Shown in pieces: positions 8,486 through 15,023 of a DNA stretch of 36,900 nucleotides. Every line of letters starts with the position of its first letter. Position 1 is the first letter of the stretch. A program made the position numbers and the translations under genes. The stretch spans positions 1 to 36,900 of the forward strand of contig JBFWWZ010000030.1 in the NCBI GenBank assembly GCA_050245915.1, read 5' to 3'. Under the pieces are notes generated by a model. The model did no database searches and had not been told where the DNA came from. It was given only the letters and a program-made list of their open reading frames with translations. Source of the DNA: JBDSKH01 sp050245915 (GTDB lineage: Bacteria; Actinomycetota; Actinomycetes; Actinomycetales; Microbacteriaceae).

Positions 8486-9190
8486 TCAGAGCCTGGTGAG
8501 CGCCGAACGGATCAGGCTCGACCGGACCACCTCGAGCTGGCCCGCGATCTCACGGGCCATCTCGACCGCCTTGGCCCGGCTGGACGCGTCTTTGCGACGC
8601 GCCACCGGGATCAGTGCGCTCTCGATCAGCCCGAGCTCGCGCTCCGCCGACGCGCGGAAACCGCGCAGGTGCCGGGGCTCGATGCCCGACTTCTGCAGCT
8701 CGACGAGAGCGCGCAGCACGGTCAGCGTGTCCTCGGAGAAGTGATCCGCCGCGACGATCAGCGATGCGCTGACCGCGTCGTTGAGGAGCATGGGCGTCGC
8801 GCCCGCCTCGCGGATCAGTTCGTCGCGGGTGAGCCGGCGGTCGCTCGCGAGCATCGACGGAGCGGTCACGCTCGCGCCGCCCGGCAGCACCGGCTCGCGC
8901 CCGGCGTCCAGCTCGTCGAGGTAGCCGCGGATCACCTTCAGGGGCAGGTAGTAGTCGCGCTGCATCGACAGCACGAAGCGCAGACGCTCGAGGTCGGCCG
9001 GCGAGAACTTGCGGTAGCCGGATTCGGTGCGCGACGGCGTGATCAGCTGCCGCTCCTCGAGGAAGCGCAGTTTGGACGGCGACAGGTCGGGGAACTCGGG
9101 CGACAGGCGCGCGAGCACCTGCCCGATGCTGAGGAGCTGAGCCTGCGAGGAACCACCCGGCAGTCTCGCCGGAACCGCTGCGCCCGCCAT
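8486..9190 (-). CDS. ftsR: MerR-family regulator FtsR-like
   Basis: This 234-residue protein has an N-terminal MerR-type helix-turn-helix (about residues 20-85: LLSIGQVLARL, SPSKLRFLEERQLITPSR, then GYRKFSPADLERL). A long helical C-terminal part follows (DELIREAG to the end). It is homologous by order and sequence style to C. glutamicum FtsR, reported to activate ftsZ, and to Rv1828. Its ATG at 9190 overlaps the stop of the FHA gene by one base (TGATG), implying translational coupling with the kinase-regulated switch protein. The in-frame TTG at 9193 is less likely. The family is firm. Control of ftsZ here is inferred from the homologue. Confidence 0.9.
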   Translation of the reverse strand: MAGAAVPARLPGGSSQAQLLSIGQVLARLSPEFPDLSPSKLRFLEERQLITPSRTESGYRKFSPADLERLRFVLSMQRDYYLPLKVIRGYLDELDAGREPVLPGGASVTAPSMLASDRRLTRDELIREAGATPMLLNDAVSASLIVAADHFSEDTLTVLRALVELQKSGIEPRHLRGFRASAERELGLIESALIPVARRKDASSRAKAVEMAREIAGQLEVVRSSLIRSALTRL

Positions 9191-9684
9191 CAACGGCTCT
9201 GCGCGGCGAGATCGTGACGCGAGGCGTAGAACGTGAGGCGGAACTTGCCCACCTGCACCTCCGCGCCGTCGGACAGCAGAGCGGACTCGATGCGGACGCC
9301 GTCGAAGTAGGTGCCGTTCATCGACCCGAGGTCGCGCACCTGGAAGGCGGTGCCGACGCGGACGAACTCCGCGTGGCGACGGGAGACGGTGACGTCGTCG
9401 AGGAAGATGTCGGCGTCGGGATGCCGCCCCGCGACCGTGAGGTCGGCGTCGAGCAGGAACCGCGCGCCGACATTCGGGCCGCGACGGACGATCAGCAGGG
9501 CGGAACCGGACGGCAGCGCCGCGATCGACTCCAGCTCCTCCGGGGAGATGCCGGCCTCCATCGCCTGCAGCTGCGCGACGAAATCGTCGGTGAAGTGCGC
9601 CGTCGTATCTCCCGACGCAAAGCCCCCCTGTTGTTCAGGTGCGGGGCTCGCGTCGGCGGTGGGCTCGTCGCCGGCGTCGACCAT
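9190..9684 (-). CDS. garA: FHA-domain metabolic switch protein (GarA/OdhI)
   Basis: This 164-residue protein has a C-terminal FHA domain with the phosphothreonine-binding residues GRHPD (Gly86-Arg87), VSRRH (Ser101 to His104) and SMNGT (Asn123-Gly124). Near the N-terminus, DTTAHF (Asp26 to Phe31) matches the ETTSVF-type motif that Ser/Thr kinases phosphorylate in GarA and OdhI. In those proteins the unphosphorylated form inhibits 2-oxoglutarate dehydrogenase and redirects carbon to glutamate, and phosphorylation makes the FHA domain bind its own tail. The ATG start lies 2 bases after the stop of the upstream phosphatidyltransferase gene. Asp replaces Glu and Ala-His replaces Ser-Val in the motif, which is a mild divergence. 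Confidence 0.93.
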   Translation of the reverse strand: MVDAGDEPTADASPAPEQQGGFASGDTTAHFTDDFVAQLQAMEAGISPEELESIAALPSGSALLIVRRGPNVGARFLLDADLTVAGRHPDADIFLDDVTVSRRHAEFVRVGTAFQVRDLGSMNGTYFDGVRIESALLSDGAEVQVGKFRLTFYASRHDLAAQSR

Positions 9685-9686
9685 CG

Positions 9687-10301
9687 TCAGTCCTCCCTCA
9701 GAGCGTCAAGGCTATCTGATGCGGTGACCGGTTCGTCCCTCGGAATCCGGATCAGGCGCCCGGCTTCGAGCGCGTACAGGATGCCGGCCCACCAGTACAG
9801 GAACACCCCCCACAGGGCGGCGGCCCAGCCGACCGGATTCGCCACCGCATCGATCTGCGGGAAGGCGGCGCCGAGCACCAGCAGCGGCATCGCGGTCAGC
9901 AGCGCGAACGTCCCCATCTTGCCGAGATGGTGCACCGGCAGGGGTCCGTAGCCGAAGTTCGCGAGGATCACCCCCACGATCAGCAGCAGGAGCTCCCGCC
10001 CGAAGATCACGCCGGCGAGCCACCAGGGGATGAAGCCCGTCCAGGCGAGGCCGATCAGCGTCGAGAAGATGAAGAGGCGGTCGGCCGCGGGATCGAGCAG
10101 CTGACCCACCCGCGTCACCTGGTTGAAGTGACGCGCGACGTAGCCGTCGACGAAGTCGGTGAGGCTCGATGCCACCAGCACCAGGAGCGCCCACGGGTAC
10201 TGCTCGTTGACCAGCAGCACGAGGAAGACCGGGATCAGGAGCAGGCGGAACAGGGAGAGCAGGTTCGGGATCGTCACGATCCGTGTGCTCACCGTCGCCA
10301 T
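9687..10301 (-). CDS. pgsA: CDP-alcohol phosphatidyltransferase (PgsA/cardiolipin synthase type)
   Basis: This 204-residue integral membrane enzyme transfers a phosphatidyl group from CDP-diacylglycerol to an alcohol such as glycerol 3-phosphate or phosphatidylglycerol. The complete family signature D-x2-DG-x2-AR-x8-G-x3-D-x3-D is visible with Asp49, Asp52, Gly53, Ala56, Arg57, Gly66, Asp70 and catalytic Asp74. About six hydrophobic segments surround it. It is the first gene of the minus-strand run pgsA, garA, ftsR. AAGGAGG lies 5 bases before the ATG, one of the strongest ribosome-binding sites in the window. The acceptor cannot be decided from sequence: phosphatidylglycerophosphate synthase and actinobacterial cardiolipin synthase look alike. 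Confidence 0.9.
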   Translation of the reverse strand: MATVSTRIVTIPNLLSLFRLLLIPVFLVLLVNEQYPWALLVLVASSLTDFVDGYVARHFNQVTRVGQLLDPAADRLFIFSTLIGLAWTGFIPWWLAGVIFGRELLLLIVGVILANFGYGPLPVHHLGKMGTFALLTAMPLLVLGAAFPQIDAVANPVGWAAALWGVFLYWWAGILYALEAGRLIRIPRDEPVTASDSLDALRED

Positions 10302-10323
10302 CGAGGCCTCCTTCCGTCGCCCG

Positions 10324-10329
10324 AGTCTA
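10324..10329 (-). promoter_or_regulatory. -10 box TAGACT of pgsA-garA-ftsR
   Basis: This TANNNT box lies 22 bases upstream of the pgsA ATG, with AAGGAGG between them. It is therefore a short leadered promoter, unlike the leaderless ones nearby. It is divergent from the box at 10343-10348. Confidence 0.45.
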
Positions 10330-10342
10330 GCCGTGGCCTCGG

Positions 10343-10348
10343 TAGGCT
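10343..10348 (+). promoter_or_regulatory. -10 box TAGGCT of DUF1295 gene
   Basis: This TANNNT hexamer ends 6 bases before ATG 10355, and the spacer CCCCCC contains no ribosome-binding site. A leaderless transcript is expected. Confidence 0.62.
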
Positions 10349-10354
10349 CCCCCC

Positions 10355-11158
10355 ATGGTTCCGCTGCTCATCGTGATCCTGCTGGCGGTCGCCGTGTGCG
10401 CCTTCTGCTGGATCGCCTCCCTCATCTCGCACGACAACTCCTGGGTCGACCGGCTGTGGTCGATCGTGCCCGTGGCCTATGTGTGGGTGTTCGCCATCGC
10501 GGCGGGACTCTCCGACGCCCGGCTGGACGCGATGGCCGTGCTGGTGACGCTGTGGGGCGCCCGGCTCACCTTCAACTTCGCGCGCAAGGGCGGGTACTCG
10601 GGGCACGAGGACTACCGCTGGCCGGTGCTGCGCGCCCGCATGACGAAGACCCAGTTCGCGATCTTCAACCTGCTCTTCATCGTCCTGTACCAGAACGCGA
10701 TCCTGGTGCTCATCACCCTGCCGGCGCTCACCGCGTACGAGCACCAGGGCGGTTTCGGCGTGCTCGACGTGGTGCTCATCGTGCTCTTCCTCGCGCTGCT
10801 CGGCGGCGAGACGATCGCCGACCAGCAGCAGTGGGAGTTCCACCGGCGCAAGGCCGCCGGCACGGCCGAGGGACGCTTCCTGACCACGGGGCTCTTCCGG
10901 TTCTCGCGCCATCCGAACTTCTTCTTCGAGCAGGCCCAGTGGTGGGTGCTGTTCCTGTTCGGCGCGGTGGCGGCGGGCTCGCTGCTGCAGTGGACGGTGC
11001 TCGGCGCCCTGCTGCTCACGCTGCTGTTCGTGGGGTCCACCCGGTTCACCGAGAGCATCACGAGGGGCAAATACCCGGAGTACGCCGACTACCAGGCGCG
11101 CGTCTCCGCGGTCATCCCCTGGTTCCCGCGGCGTGCCCGGGCGGAGGTCCCGGCCTAG
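10355..11158 (+). CDS. DUF1295 / steroid 5-alpha-reductase-like membrane protein
   Basis: This is a 267-residue polytopic membrane protein with about six hydrophobic segments, beginning with LLIVILLAVAVCAFCW. The C-terminal TGLFRFSRHPNFFFEQ motif and WWVLFLFG are typical of DUF1295, related to the isoprenylcysteine methyltransferase / steroid reductase fold, where the RHPN region contributes to cofactor binding. The substrate is not known for bacterial members. It is transcribed alone from a leaderless promoter, divergent from pgsA. Confidence 0.88.
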   Translation: MVPLLIVILLAVAVCAFCWIASLISHDNSWVDRLWSIVPVAYVWVFAIAAGLSDARLDAMAVLVTLWGARLTFNFARKGGYSGHEDYRWPVLRARMTKTQFAIFNLLFIVLYQNAILVLITLPALTAYEHQGGFGVLDVVLIVLFLALLGGETIADQQQWEFHRRKAAGTAEGRFLTTGLFRFSRHPNFFFEQAQWWVLFLFGAVAAGSLLQWTVLGALLLTLLFVGSTRFTESITRGKYPEYADYQARVSAVIPWFPRRARAEVPA

Positions 11159-11163
11159 CGGCG

Positions 11164-11169
11164 TAGCCT
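11164..11169 (+). promoter_or_regulatory. -10 box TAGCCT of LRV repeat gene
   Basis: TAGCCT ends 6 bases before ATG 11176. It lies 6 bases after the stop of the DUF1295 gene, so this gene has its own start site although it is closely packed. Confidence 0.6.
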
Positions 11170-11175
11170 GGCGCC

Positions 11176-11649
11176 ATGTCGTGCATCCGGTTCAACACCC
11201 CCGCGCAGCGCGCCCAGCTCGCCGCGATGGCACCGAGCATGCTGACCGCCGCGGAGGCGGCGCGGCTTCATCCCGCTCCCCCGGTGACGGCGAGCAAGAT
11301 CCACCGGCTGAGGGTGCTCGCCGCCGATCCGAACCCGAAGATCCGCGAGAGCGTGGCGAGCAGCTACCACGCCCCCGCCGAGGTGTACGAGGCGCTCGCG
11401 CACGACCCCGATGAGGGGGTGCGCGCCTGCCTGGCCCGCAACGAGAACACACCGTGCGACCTGCTCCGTGAGCTCGCCCGCGACGACTCGGAGCTGGTGC
11501 GCGGGTTCGTCGCCGTGAACTTCTACGTGCCGGCCGACGTCATGGAGGAGCTCGCCTCGGACGAGAGCTCAGTGGTCCGCGGCCTCGTCGCCTGGAAGGC
11601 GGGACTCGCCGGCGAGCGCGGCGCCGAGCTCGTCGTCGAGTCCCGCTAG
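11176..11649 (+). CDS. Variant leucine-rich / HEAT-like repeat protein
   Basis: This 157-residue soluble protein has repeats of about 24 residues following the pattern LAxDPxxxVRxxxAxNxxxPxxxxxxLA. Units are recognisable from about residue 48 (LAADPNPKIRESVASSYHAP), then LAHDPDEGVRACLARNENTP, LARDDSELVRGFVAVNFYVP and LASDESSVVRGLVAW. Such alpha-solenoids bind proteins. No enzymatic motif is present. The last 27 codons overlap the 3' end of the convergent Nudix gene. The partner is unknown. Confidence 0.75.
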   Translation: MSCIRFNTPAQRAQLAAMAPSMLTAAEAARLHPAPPVTASKIHRLRVLAADPNPKIRESVASSYHAPAEVYEALAHDPDEGVRACLARNENTPCDLLRELARDDSELVRGFVAVNFYVPADVMEELASDESSVVRGLVAWKAGLAGERGAELVVESR

Positions 11650-12123
11650 AGCAGCGCGCAGCTGAGGCCACGCGGCCTGGAATCCGGGGTGCAGCGGCAG
11701 CGCGCCGACGCTCTCGAACGGCACCCAGGCGAGCTCCGCGCTCTCCGCATCCCCCATCACCGGGTCGAAGAGCCGGGATGCCTTGGCCAGCACGGTCGTG
11801 TACGTCCAGTACCCGAGATCGAGCACCTCGGTTCCGAGCACGGTGACCGCCTCGGGAGGGACCCCCGCCTCCTCGTCGGCTTCGCGGATCGCGGCCTGCT
11901 CGGGCGTCTCGTCCGACTTCCGGGCCCCACCGGGGAGCCCCCAGGTGCCGCCGAAATGACTCCAGTGCACCCGGAGCTGCAGCAGCGCTCCCGCCTCCGG
12001 ATGCGCGAGAAGGAGTCCGGCGGCGCCGTAGCGTCCCCAGTACCGGCCGTCGGGTCCGTCGACCCAGATGTCCTCGGGTCCGTGGGGGCGGCGCGCCGTC
12101 GGGTCGTGCTCGGGTCGCGCCAT
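11569..12123 (-). CDS. Nudix hydrolase
   Basis: This 184-residue protein hydrolyses a nucleoside-diphosphate-linked substrate that cannot be named from sequence. The complete Nudix box G-x5-E-x7-RE-x2-EE-xG is present: Gly66, Glu72, Arg80, Glu81, Glu84, Glu85, Gly87. The preceding HFGGTWGLPGG is also typical. Its ATG start is leaderless, 6 bases after TAGGCT. The final 26 codons (LDDELGAALAGESRLPG onwards) run 81 bases into the convergent repeat-protein gene. Both ends look genuinely coded, so this is a real 3' overlap or a recent loss of an earlier stop. Confidence 0.92.
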   Translation of the reverse strand: MARPEHDPTARRPHGPEDIWVDGPDGRYWGRYGAAGLLLAHPEAGALLQLRVHWSHFGGTWGLPGGARKSDETPEQAAIREADEEAGVPPEAVTVLGTEVLDLGYWTYTTVLAKASRLFDPVMGDAESAELAWVPFESVGALPLHPGFQAAWPQLRAALAGLDDELGAALAGESRLPGDEAADH

Positions 12124-12129
12124 GACCTC

Positions 12130-12135
12130 AGCCTA
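12130..12135 (-). promoter_or_regulatory. -10 box TAGGCT of Nudix gene
   Basis: TAGGCT on the minus strand ends 6 bases before ATG 12123. It is separated by 6 bases from the plus-strand box of the S4 gene. Confidence 0.62.
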
Positions 12136-12141
12136 GGACGG

Positions 12142-12147
12142 TACGGT
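12142..12147 (+). promoter_or_regulatory. -10 box TACGGT of S4 gene
   Basis: TACGGT ends 7 bases before ATG 12155. An in-frame GTG at 12146 overlaps the box itself and is therefore rejected as the start. Confidence 0.6.
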
Positions 12148-12154
12148 GAGCGGC

Positions 12155-12520
12155 ATGTCCGAGGGGCGCATCGACAGCTGGATCTGGGCGATCCGGCTCG
12201 CGAAGACCCGTTCGGCGGCGACCGCGCTGTGCAAGGCGGGGCACGTGCGCCTAAACGGCGACCGGGCGAAGCCCGCCCAGACCGTCAAGGTCGGCGACGA
12301 GGTGCGGGTCGTGCTGCCGGGTGCGAACGAGCGGATCGTCGAGGTGCGGCAGATCCTGCAGAAGCGCGTCAGCGCGGCCCTCGCGGCGCCGGCGTACATC
12401 GATCACACGCCTCCGCCCCCGCCGCGCGAGGAGCGGGTCTACATCGCGACGCGCGATCCCGGCGCGGGCCGCCCCACCAAGCGCGACCGGCGCGAGATCG
12501 ACCGCCTCAGGGGCTACTGA
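12155..12520 (+). CDS. S4-domain RNA-binding protein (Hsp15-like)
   Basis: This 121-residue protein has an N-terminal S4 fold: RIDSWIWAIRLAKTRSAATALCKAGHVRLNG then VKVGDEVRV. It is like Hsp15, which in E. coli binds free 50S subunits carrying stalled nascent chains. The C-terminal part is basic and Pro-rich (PPPPPREERVY, GRPTKRDRREIDRLRGY), probably adding RNA contacts. ATG 12155 is chosen from the -10 position. It stands alone and is divergent from the Nudix gene. The ribosome role is inferred from the family. Confidence 0.88.
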   Translation: MSEGRIDSWIWAIRLAKTRSAATALCKAGHVRLNGDRAKPAQTVKVGDEVRVVLPGANERIVEVRQILQKRVSAALAAPAYIDHTPPPPPREERVYIATRDPGAGRPTKRDRREIDRLRGY

Positions 12521-12547
12521 CTCGGAGGCCGGCGGCCCGGAGGGCGG

Positions 12548-13537
12548 CTACTTCGAGACGTTGACCAGGCCATTGAAGCCCTCCGGCACCACCACCAGGT
12601 TGCCCGCCTGCGCGAGCTCCTTCAGCGTGTCGAGGTAGCGCTGCTGCAGGATCGCGGGGGTGAGCGAGGCGGCCAGGATCGCGTTCGCGTCTGCCTCGGC
12701 CTGCGCCTGCACCACCTTCTGCTGCGCCGAGACCTTCGCGGCCTCCAGCTTCGCCTGCTCGGTCTCGACGTTGATCTGCGCCTCCTGTGCAGCGGCGTAG
12801 GCGTTGGTCACCTGCTCGCCGTACCGGATCTCCTGCAGGGCGACGTCTTCGACGATGATGCCGTCGTCCTTCCAGCGGGTCTGCAGGGCCTCGAGGATGT
12901 CCTGCTGCACCGAGTTGCGGTCGGTCAGCATCTCGATCGTCGTGAAGCGGCCGGGGACGCTCCGCACCACCGACCGGATGTCGTTGAAGATGAGGCGGGT
13001 GCGCAGGTTCTCCTCGTTGTAGTACGCGCTGTAGATGTCGATCACCGCGTCGGGGTCGAGGCTGTAGCGCACGGCGATGTCGATGTTCGCGGTGACGCCC
13101 TCGGCATCCTGGACGGTGATCTGCGGGCCGTCGGGCGCACCGCCGATGTTGTCGCCCTGGCCGGGCTCCTGCTCGCTCACGAACACGGCGCGCTGGTTGC
13201 GCACATCGAAGGTGACGACGTCGACCCACGGCGCCTTGGGGTGCAGGCCGCTGGCGGTCTCGTAGCCGACGATGGCGCCGGTCCAATCGCGCAGCACATT
13301 GGCCTGGCCGACGTCCTGCCGGAAGAACGAGGAGAACACGATCAGCAGGGCGGCCACGAAGAACAGCGCGACCGCTGCCCAGCGCGCGGCGCGCGAGATG
13401 ATCACGTTGGTCCCGCGGCGGAAGGCGCTGCCGTTGGGGGTGTCACCGGATGCGACGACGCGGGCGCGGGCGTTGGACGCCGCGACGATCAGCGCGACGA
13501 CGCCGATGAGGACCAGGATGAGCGCGAAGATGAACAC
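12548..13537 (-). CDS. SPFH/prohibitin-domain membrane protein
   Basis: This protein of about 329 residues has two N-terminal hydrophobic segments (FIFALILVLIGVVALIVA and WAAVALFFVAALLIVF), then an SPFH/band-7 domain from about residue 80 (VDVVTFDVRNQRAVF). A coiled-coil region (AAQEAQINVETEQAKLEAAK) is rich in Ala, Glu and Gln. Such proteins form large membrane-bound rings that organise lipid domains or protect membrane proteins from proteolysis. No NfeD or FtsH partner is adjacent. TAGGGT on the minus strand (13544-13549) directly abuts GTG 13543 and leaves 6 bases to GTG 13537, so 13537 is the better start by the spacing rule seen across the window. Confidence 0.88.
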   Translation of the reverse strand: MFIFALILVLIGVVALIVAASNARARVVASGDTPNGSAFRRGTNVIISRAARWAAVALFFVAALLIVFSSFFRQDVGQANVLRDWTGAIVGYETASGLHPKAPWVDVVTFDVRNQRAVFVSEQEPGQGDNIGGAPDGPQITVQDAEGVTANIDIAVRYSLDPDAVIDIYSAYYNEENLRTRLIFNDIRSVVRSVPGRFTTIEMLTDRNSVQQDILEALQTRWKDDGIIVEDVALQEIRYGEQVTNAYAAAQEAQINVETEQAKLEAAKVSAQQKVVQAQAEADANAILAASLTPAILQQRYLDTLKELAQAGNLVVVPEGFNGLVNVSK

Positions 13538-13543
13538 GCCCAC

Positions 13544-13549
13544 ACCCTA
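13544..13549 (-). promoter_or_regulatory. -10 box TAGGGT of SPFH gene
   Basis: This TANNNT box ends 6 bases before GTG 13537 and immediately abuts GTG 13543. It favours the downstream start by two codons. Confidence 0.5.
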
Positions 13550-13556
13550 GTGATTG

Positions 13557-14057
13557 CTAGGCGGCCGACGCATCCTCATCGAGCCCGGCCTCGATCGCGG
13601 CGATCACGGCGGGGTCGTCCGGCTGGGTGGAGGGCCGGAACCGCGAGACCGTTCCGTCGGGCGCGATGACGTACTTCTCGAAGTTCCACTTGACCTTGCC
13701 GGCCTTGCCGTCGTCCGCGACGACCTGGGTCAGCTCGGCGTACAGCGGGTGGCGGTTCTTGCCGTTGACCTTGACCTTGTCCATCAGCGGGAAGGTGACG
13801 CCGTAGGTGGTGGAGCAGAATTCCTGGATCTCCTCGTTGCTGCCCGGCTCCTGCCCCATGAACTGATTGCAGGGGAAGCCCAGCACGGTGAACCCGCGGT
13901 CCTCGTACTGCTTCTGCAACTGCTCGAGCTTCTCGTACTGCGGGGTGAGCCCGCAGCGGGAGGCGACGTTCACGACCAGGACGGTCTTGTCCGCGTACGC
14001 GGCGAGGCTGGTCTCGGCGCCGTCGATCGTGGTGAGTGATATGTCACGAATCCCCAT
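13557..14057 (-). CDS. Glutathione peroxidase family thiol peroxidase (Cys type)
   Basis: This 166-residue peroxidase has Cys35 in NVASRCG as the peroxidatic residue in place of selenocysteine. It also has GFPCNQF with the conserved Gln65, and WNFEKY with the conserved Trp. Cys-type bacterial members usually reduce peroxides with thioredoxin, and actinobacteria lack glutathione, so thioredoxin or mycothiol systems are the likely reductant. The ATG at 14057 lies 7 bases after TATGCT. The open frame continues upstream, but a promoter inside it and family length argue against that. It ends 7 bases before the SPFH promoter. Confidence 0.94.
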   Translation of the reverse strand: MGIRDISLTTIDGAETSLAAYADKTVLVVNVASRCGLTPQYEKLEQLQKQYEDRGFTVLGFPCNQFMGQEPGSNEEIQEFCSTTYGVTFPLMDKVKVNGKNRHPLYAELTQVVADDGKAGKVKWNFEKYVIAPDGTVSRFRPSTQPDDPAVIAAIEAGLDEDASAA

Positions 14058-14064
14058 GGCTCGC

Positions 14065-14070
14065 AGCATA
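14065..14070 (-). promoter_or_regulatory. -10 box TATGCT of glutathione peroxidase gene
   Basis: This TANNNT hexamer ends 7 bases before ATG 14057, with no ribosome-binding site between. Confidence 0.58.
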
Positions 14071-14087
14071 CGTCGAAGAGCCCGGGT

Positions 14088-14093
14088 TAGCCT
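14088..14093 (+). promoter_or_regulatory. -10 box TAGCCT of small GNAT gene
   Basis: TAGCCT ends 6 bases before ATG 14100, which predicts a leaderless message. Confidence 0.62.
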
Positions 14094-14099
14094 GGGGAC

Positions 14100-14384
14100 A
14101 TGGCAACCGAGTTCTTCCACGAGCCCGACACGCACCGCTACACGATGCATGTCGACGGCGAGTTGGTGTCGGTGGCCGAGTATCTCGACCACGGCCACGG
14201 GCTCGTCTTCAACCACACGGTGACGATCCCGAGGTTCCGCGGCAGGGGGTACGCCGACCAGTTGGTCGCCTACGCGATGGACGACGTCGAGCGCCGCGGC
14301 GCCGGACCGGTGCGCCCCACCTGCTGGTACGTCGGCGAGTGGTTCGACCGGCACCCGGAGCGCGCGGGTCTTCTTGCCTCCTAG
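14100..14384 (+). CDS. Small GNAT-fold N-acetyltransferase (Acetyltransf_CG type)
   Basis: This 94-residue protein keeps only the core of the GNAT fold: YTMHVDGELVSVAEY, then HTVTIPRFRGRGYADQLV. RGRGYADQL is the acetyl-CoA pyrophosphate-binding loop, and the closing segment is RPTCWYVGEWFDRHPE. The single-domain length matches the small GCN5-related family (YidJ-like). The substrate is unknown. Its stop overlaps the start of the downstream nnrE gene by 11 bases, so the pair is likely cotranscribed. Confidence 0.87.
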   Translation: MATEFFHEPDTHRYTMHVDGELVSVAEYLDHGHGLVFNHTVTIPRFRGRGYADQLVAYAMDDVERRGAGPVRPTCWYVGEWFDRHPERAGLLAS

Positions 14385-15018
14385 CAGCCCTCCGCCGCCC
14401 AGCTTCTCCGTCGAGCAGATCCGCGCTGCGGAGCGGCCGCTGCTCGAGGCCGGGGTTCCGCTGATGCGCCGGGCGGCTGCGGCGCTCGCCGAGCAGCTAC
14501 GTGCGACCGGCCGCTCCCCCGTGATCGTGCTCGCCGGCGCGGGCGACAACGGCGGCGACGCGCTCTACGCGGCCGCCGAACTCGCACCTAGCCGCGAGGT
14601 GGTGGCGGCCCGCGTCGCCGACCGCGTGCACGAGGACGCGTGGGCGGCGGCCCTCGCCGCCGGCGTCCGCGAGATCGCCCCGGATGCCGTGGCCGGTGTC
14701 GCGAAAGGCGCTGTCCGGAAAGACGGCGCGGTGATCGTCGACGGGATGCGCGGCATCGGGGGCGCGGGAGCGGGACTGCGAGAGGTCGCCCGCGCGACGG
14801 CGCTCGGCATCCTGAACCTCACCGAACCGCCGTTCGTGGTCGCCGTCGATGTGCCGAGCGGCATCGACGCCGACACCGGGGCCGCTGACGAGGCGGTGCT
14901 TCCTGCCGACCTGACGGTGACGTTCGGGGCGCTGAAGCGCGGACTGACCCGCGAGCCGGCACGTTCGCTCGCCGGGCGCATCGTGGTGGCCGACATCGGG
15001 CTCGGCCTGAGAGGCTGA
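14374..15018 (+). CDS. nnrE: NAD(P)H-hydrate epimerase
   Basis: This 214-residue YjeF_N-domain protein epimerises the R and S hydrates of damaged NAD(P)H so that a dehydratase can repair them. The substrate loop GAGDNGGDALYAA (55-67), VAVDVPSGIDADTGA and TVTFGALKRGL are diagnostic. The dehydratase domain (NnrD), often fused in other bacteria, is missing here and must be coded elsewhere. The start is uncertain: TTG 14374, inside the preceding GNAT gene, is the only available start before the first conserved helix, with GGAG about 12 bases upstream. The canonical Asp-rich segment reads IVDGMRGIGGAG here, a small variation. Confidence 0.9.
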   Translation: MPPSSPPPPSFSVEQIRAAERPLLEAGVPLMRRAAAALAEQLRATGRSPVIVLAGAGDNGGDALYAAAELAPSREVVAARVADRVHEDAWAAALAAGVREIAPDAVAGVAKGAVRKDGAVIVDGMRGIGGAGAGLREVARATALGILNLTEPPFVVAVDVPSGIDADTGAADEAVLPADLTVTFGALKRGLTREPARSLAGRIVVADIGLGLRG

Positions 15019-15023
15019 CTCCC

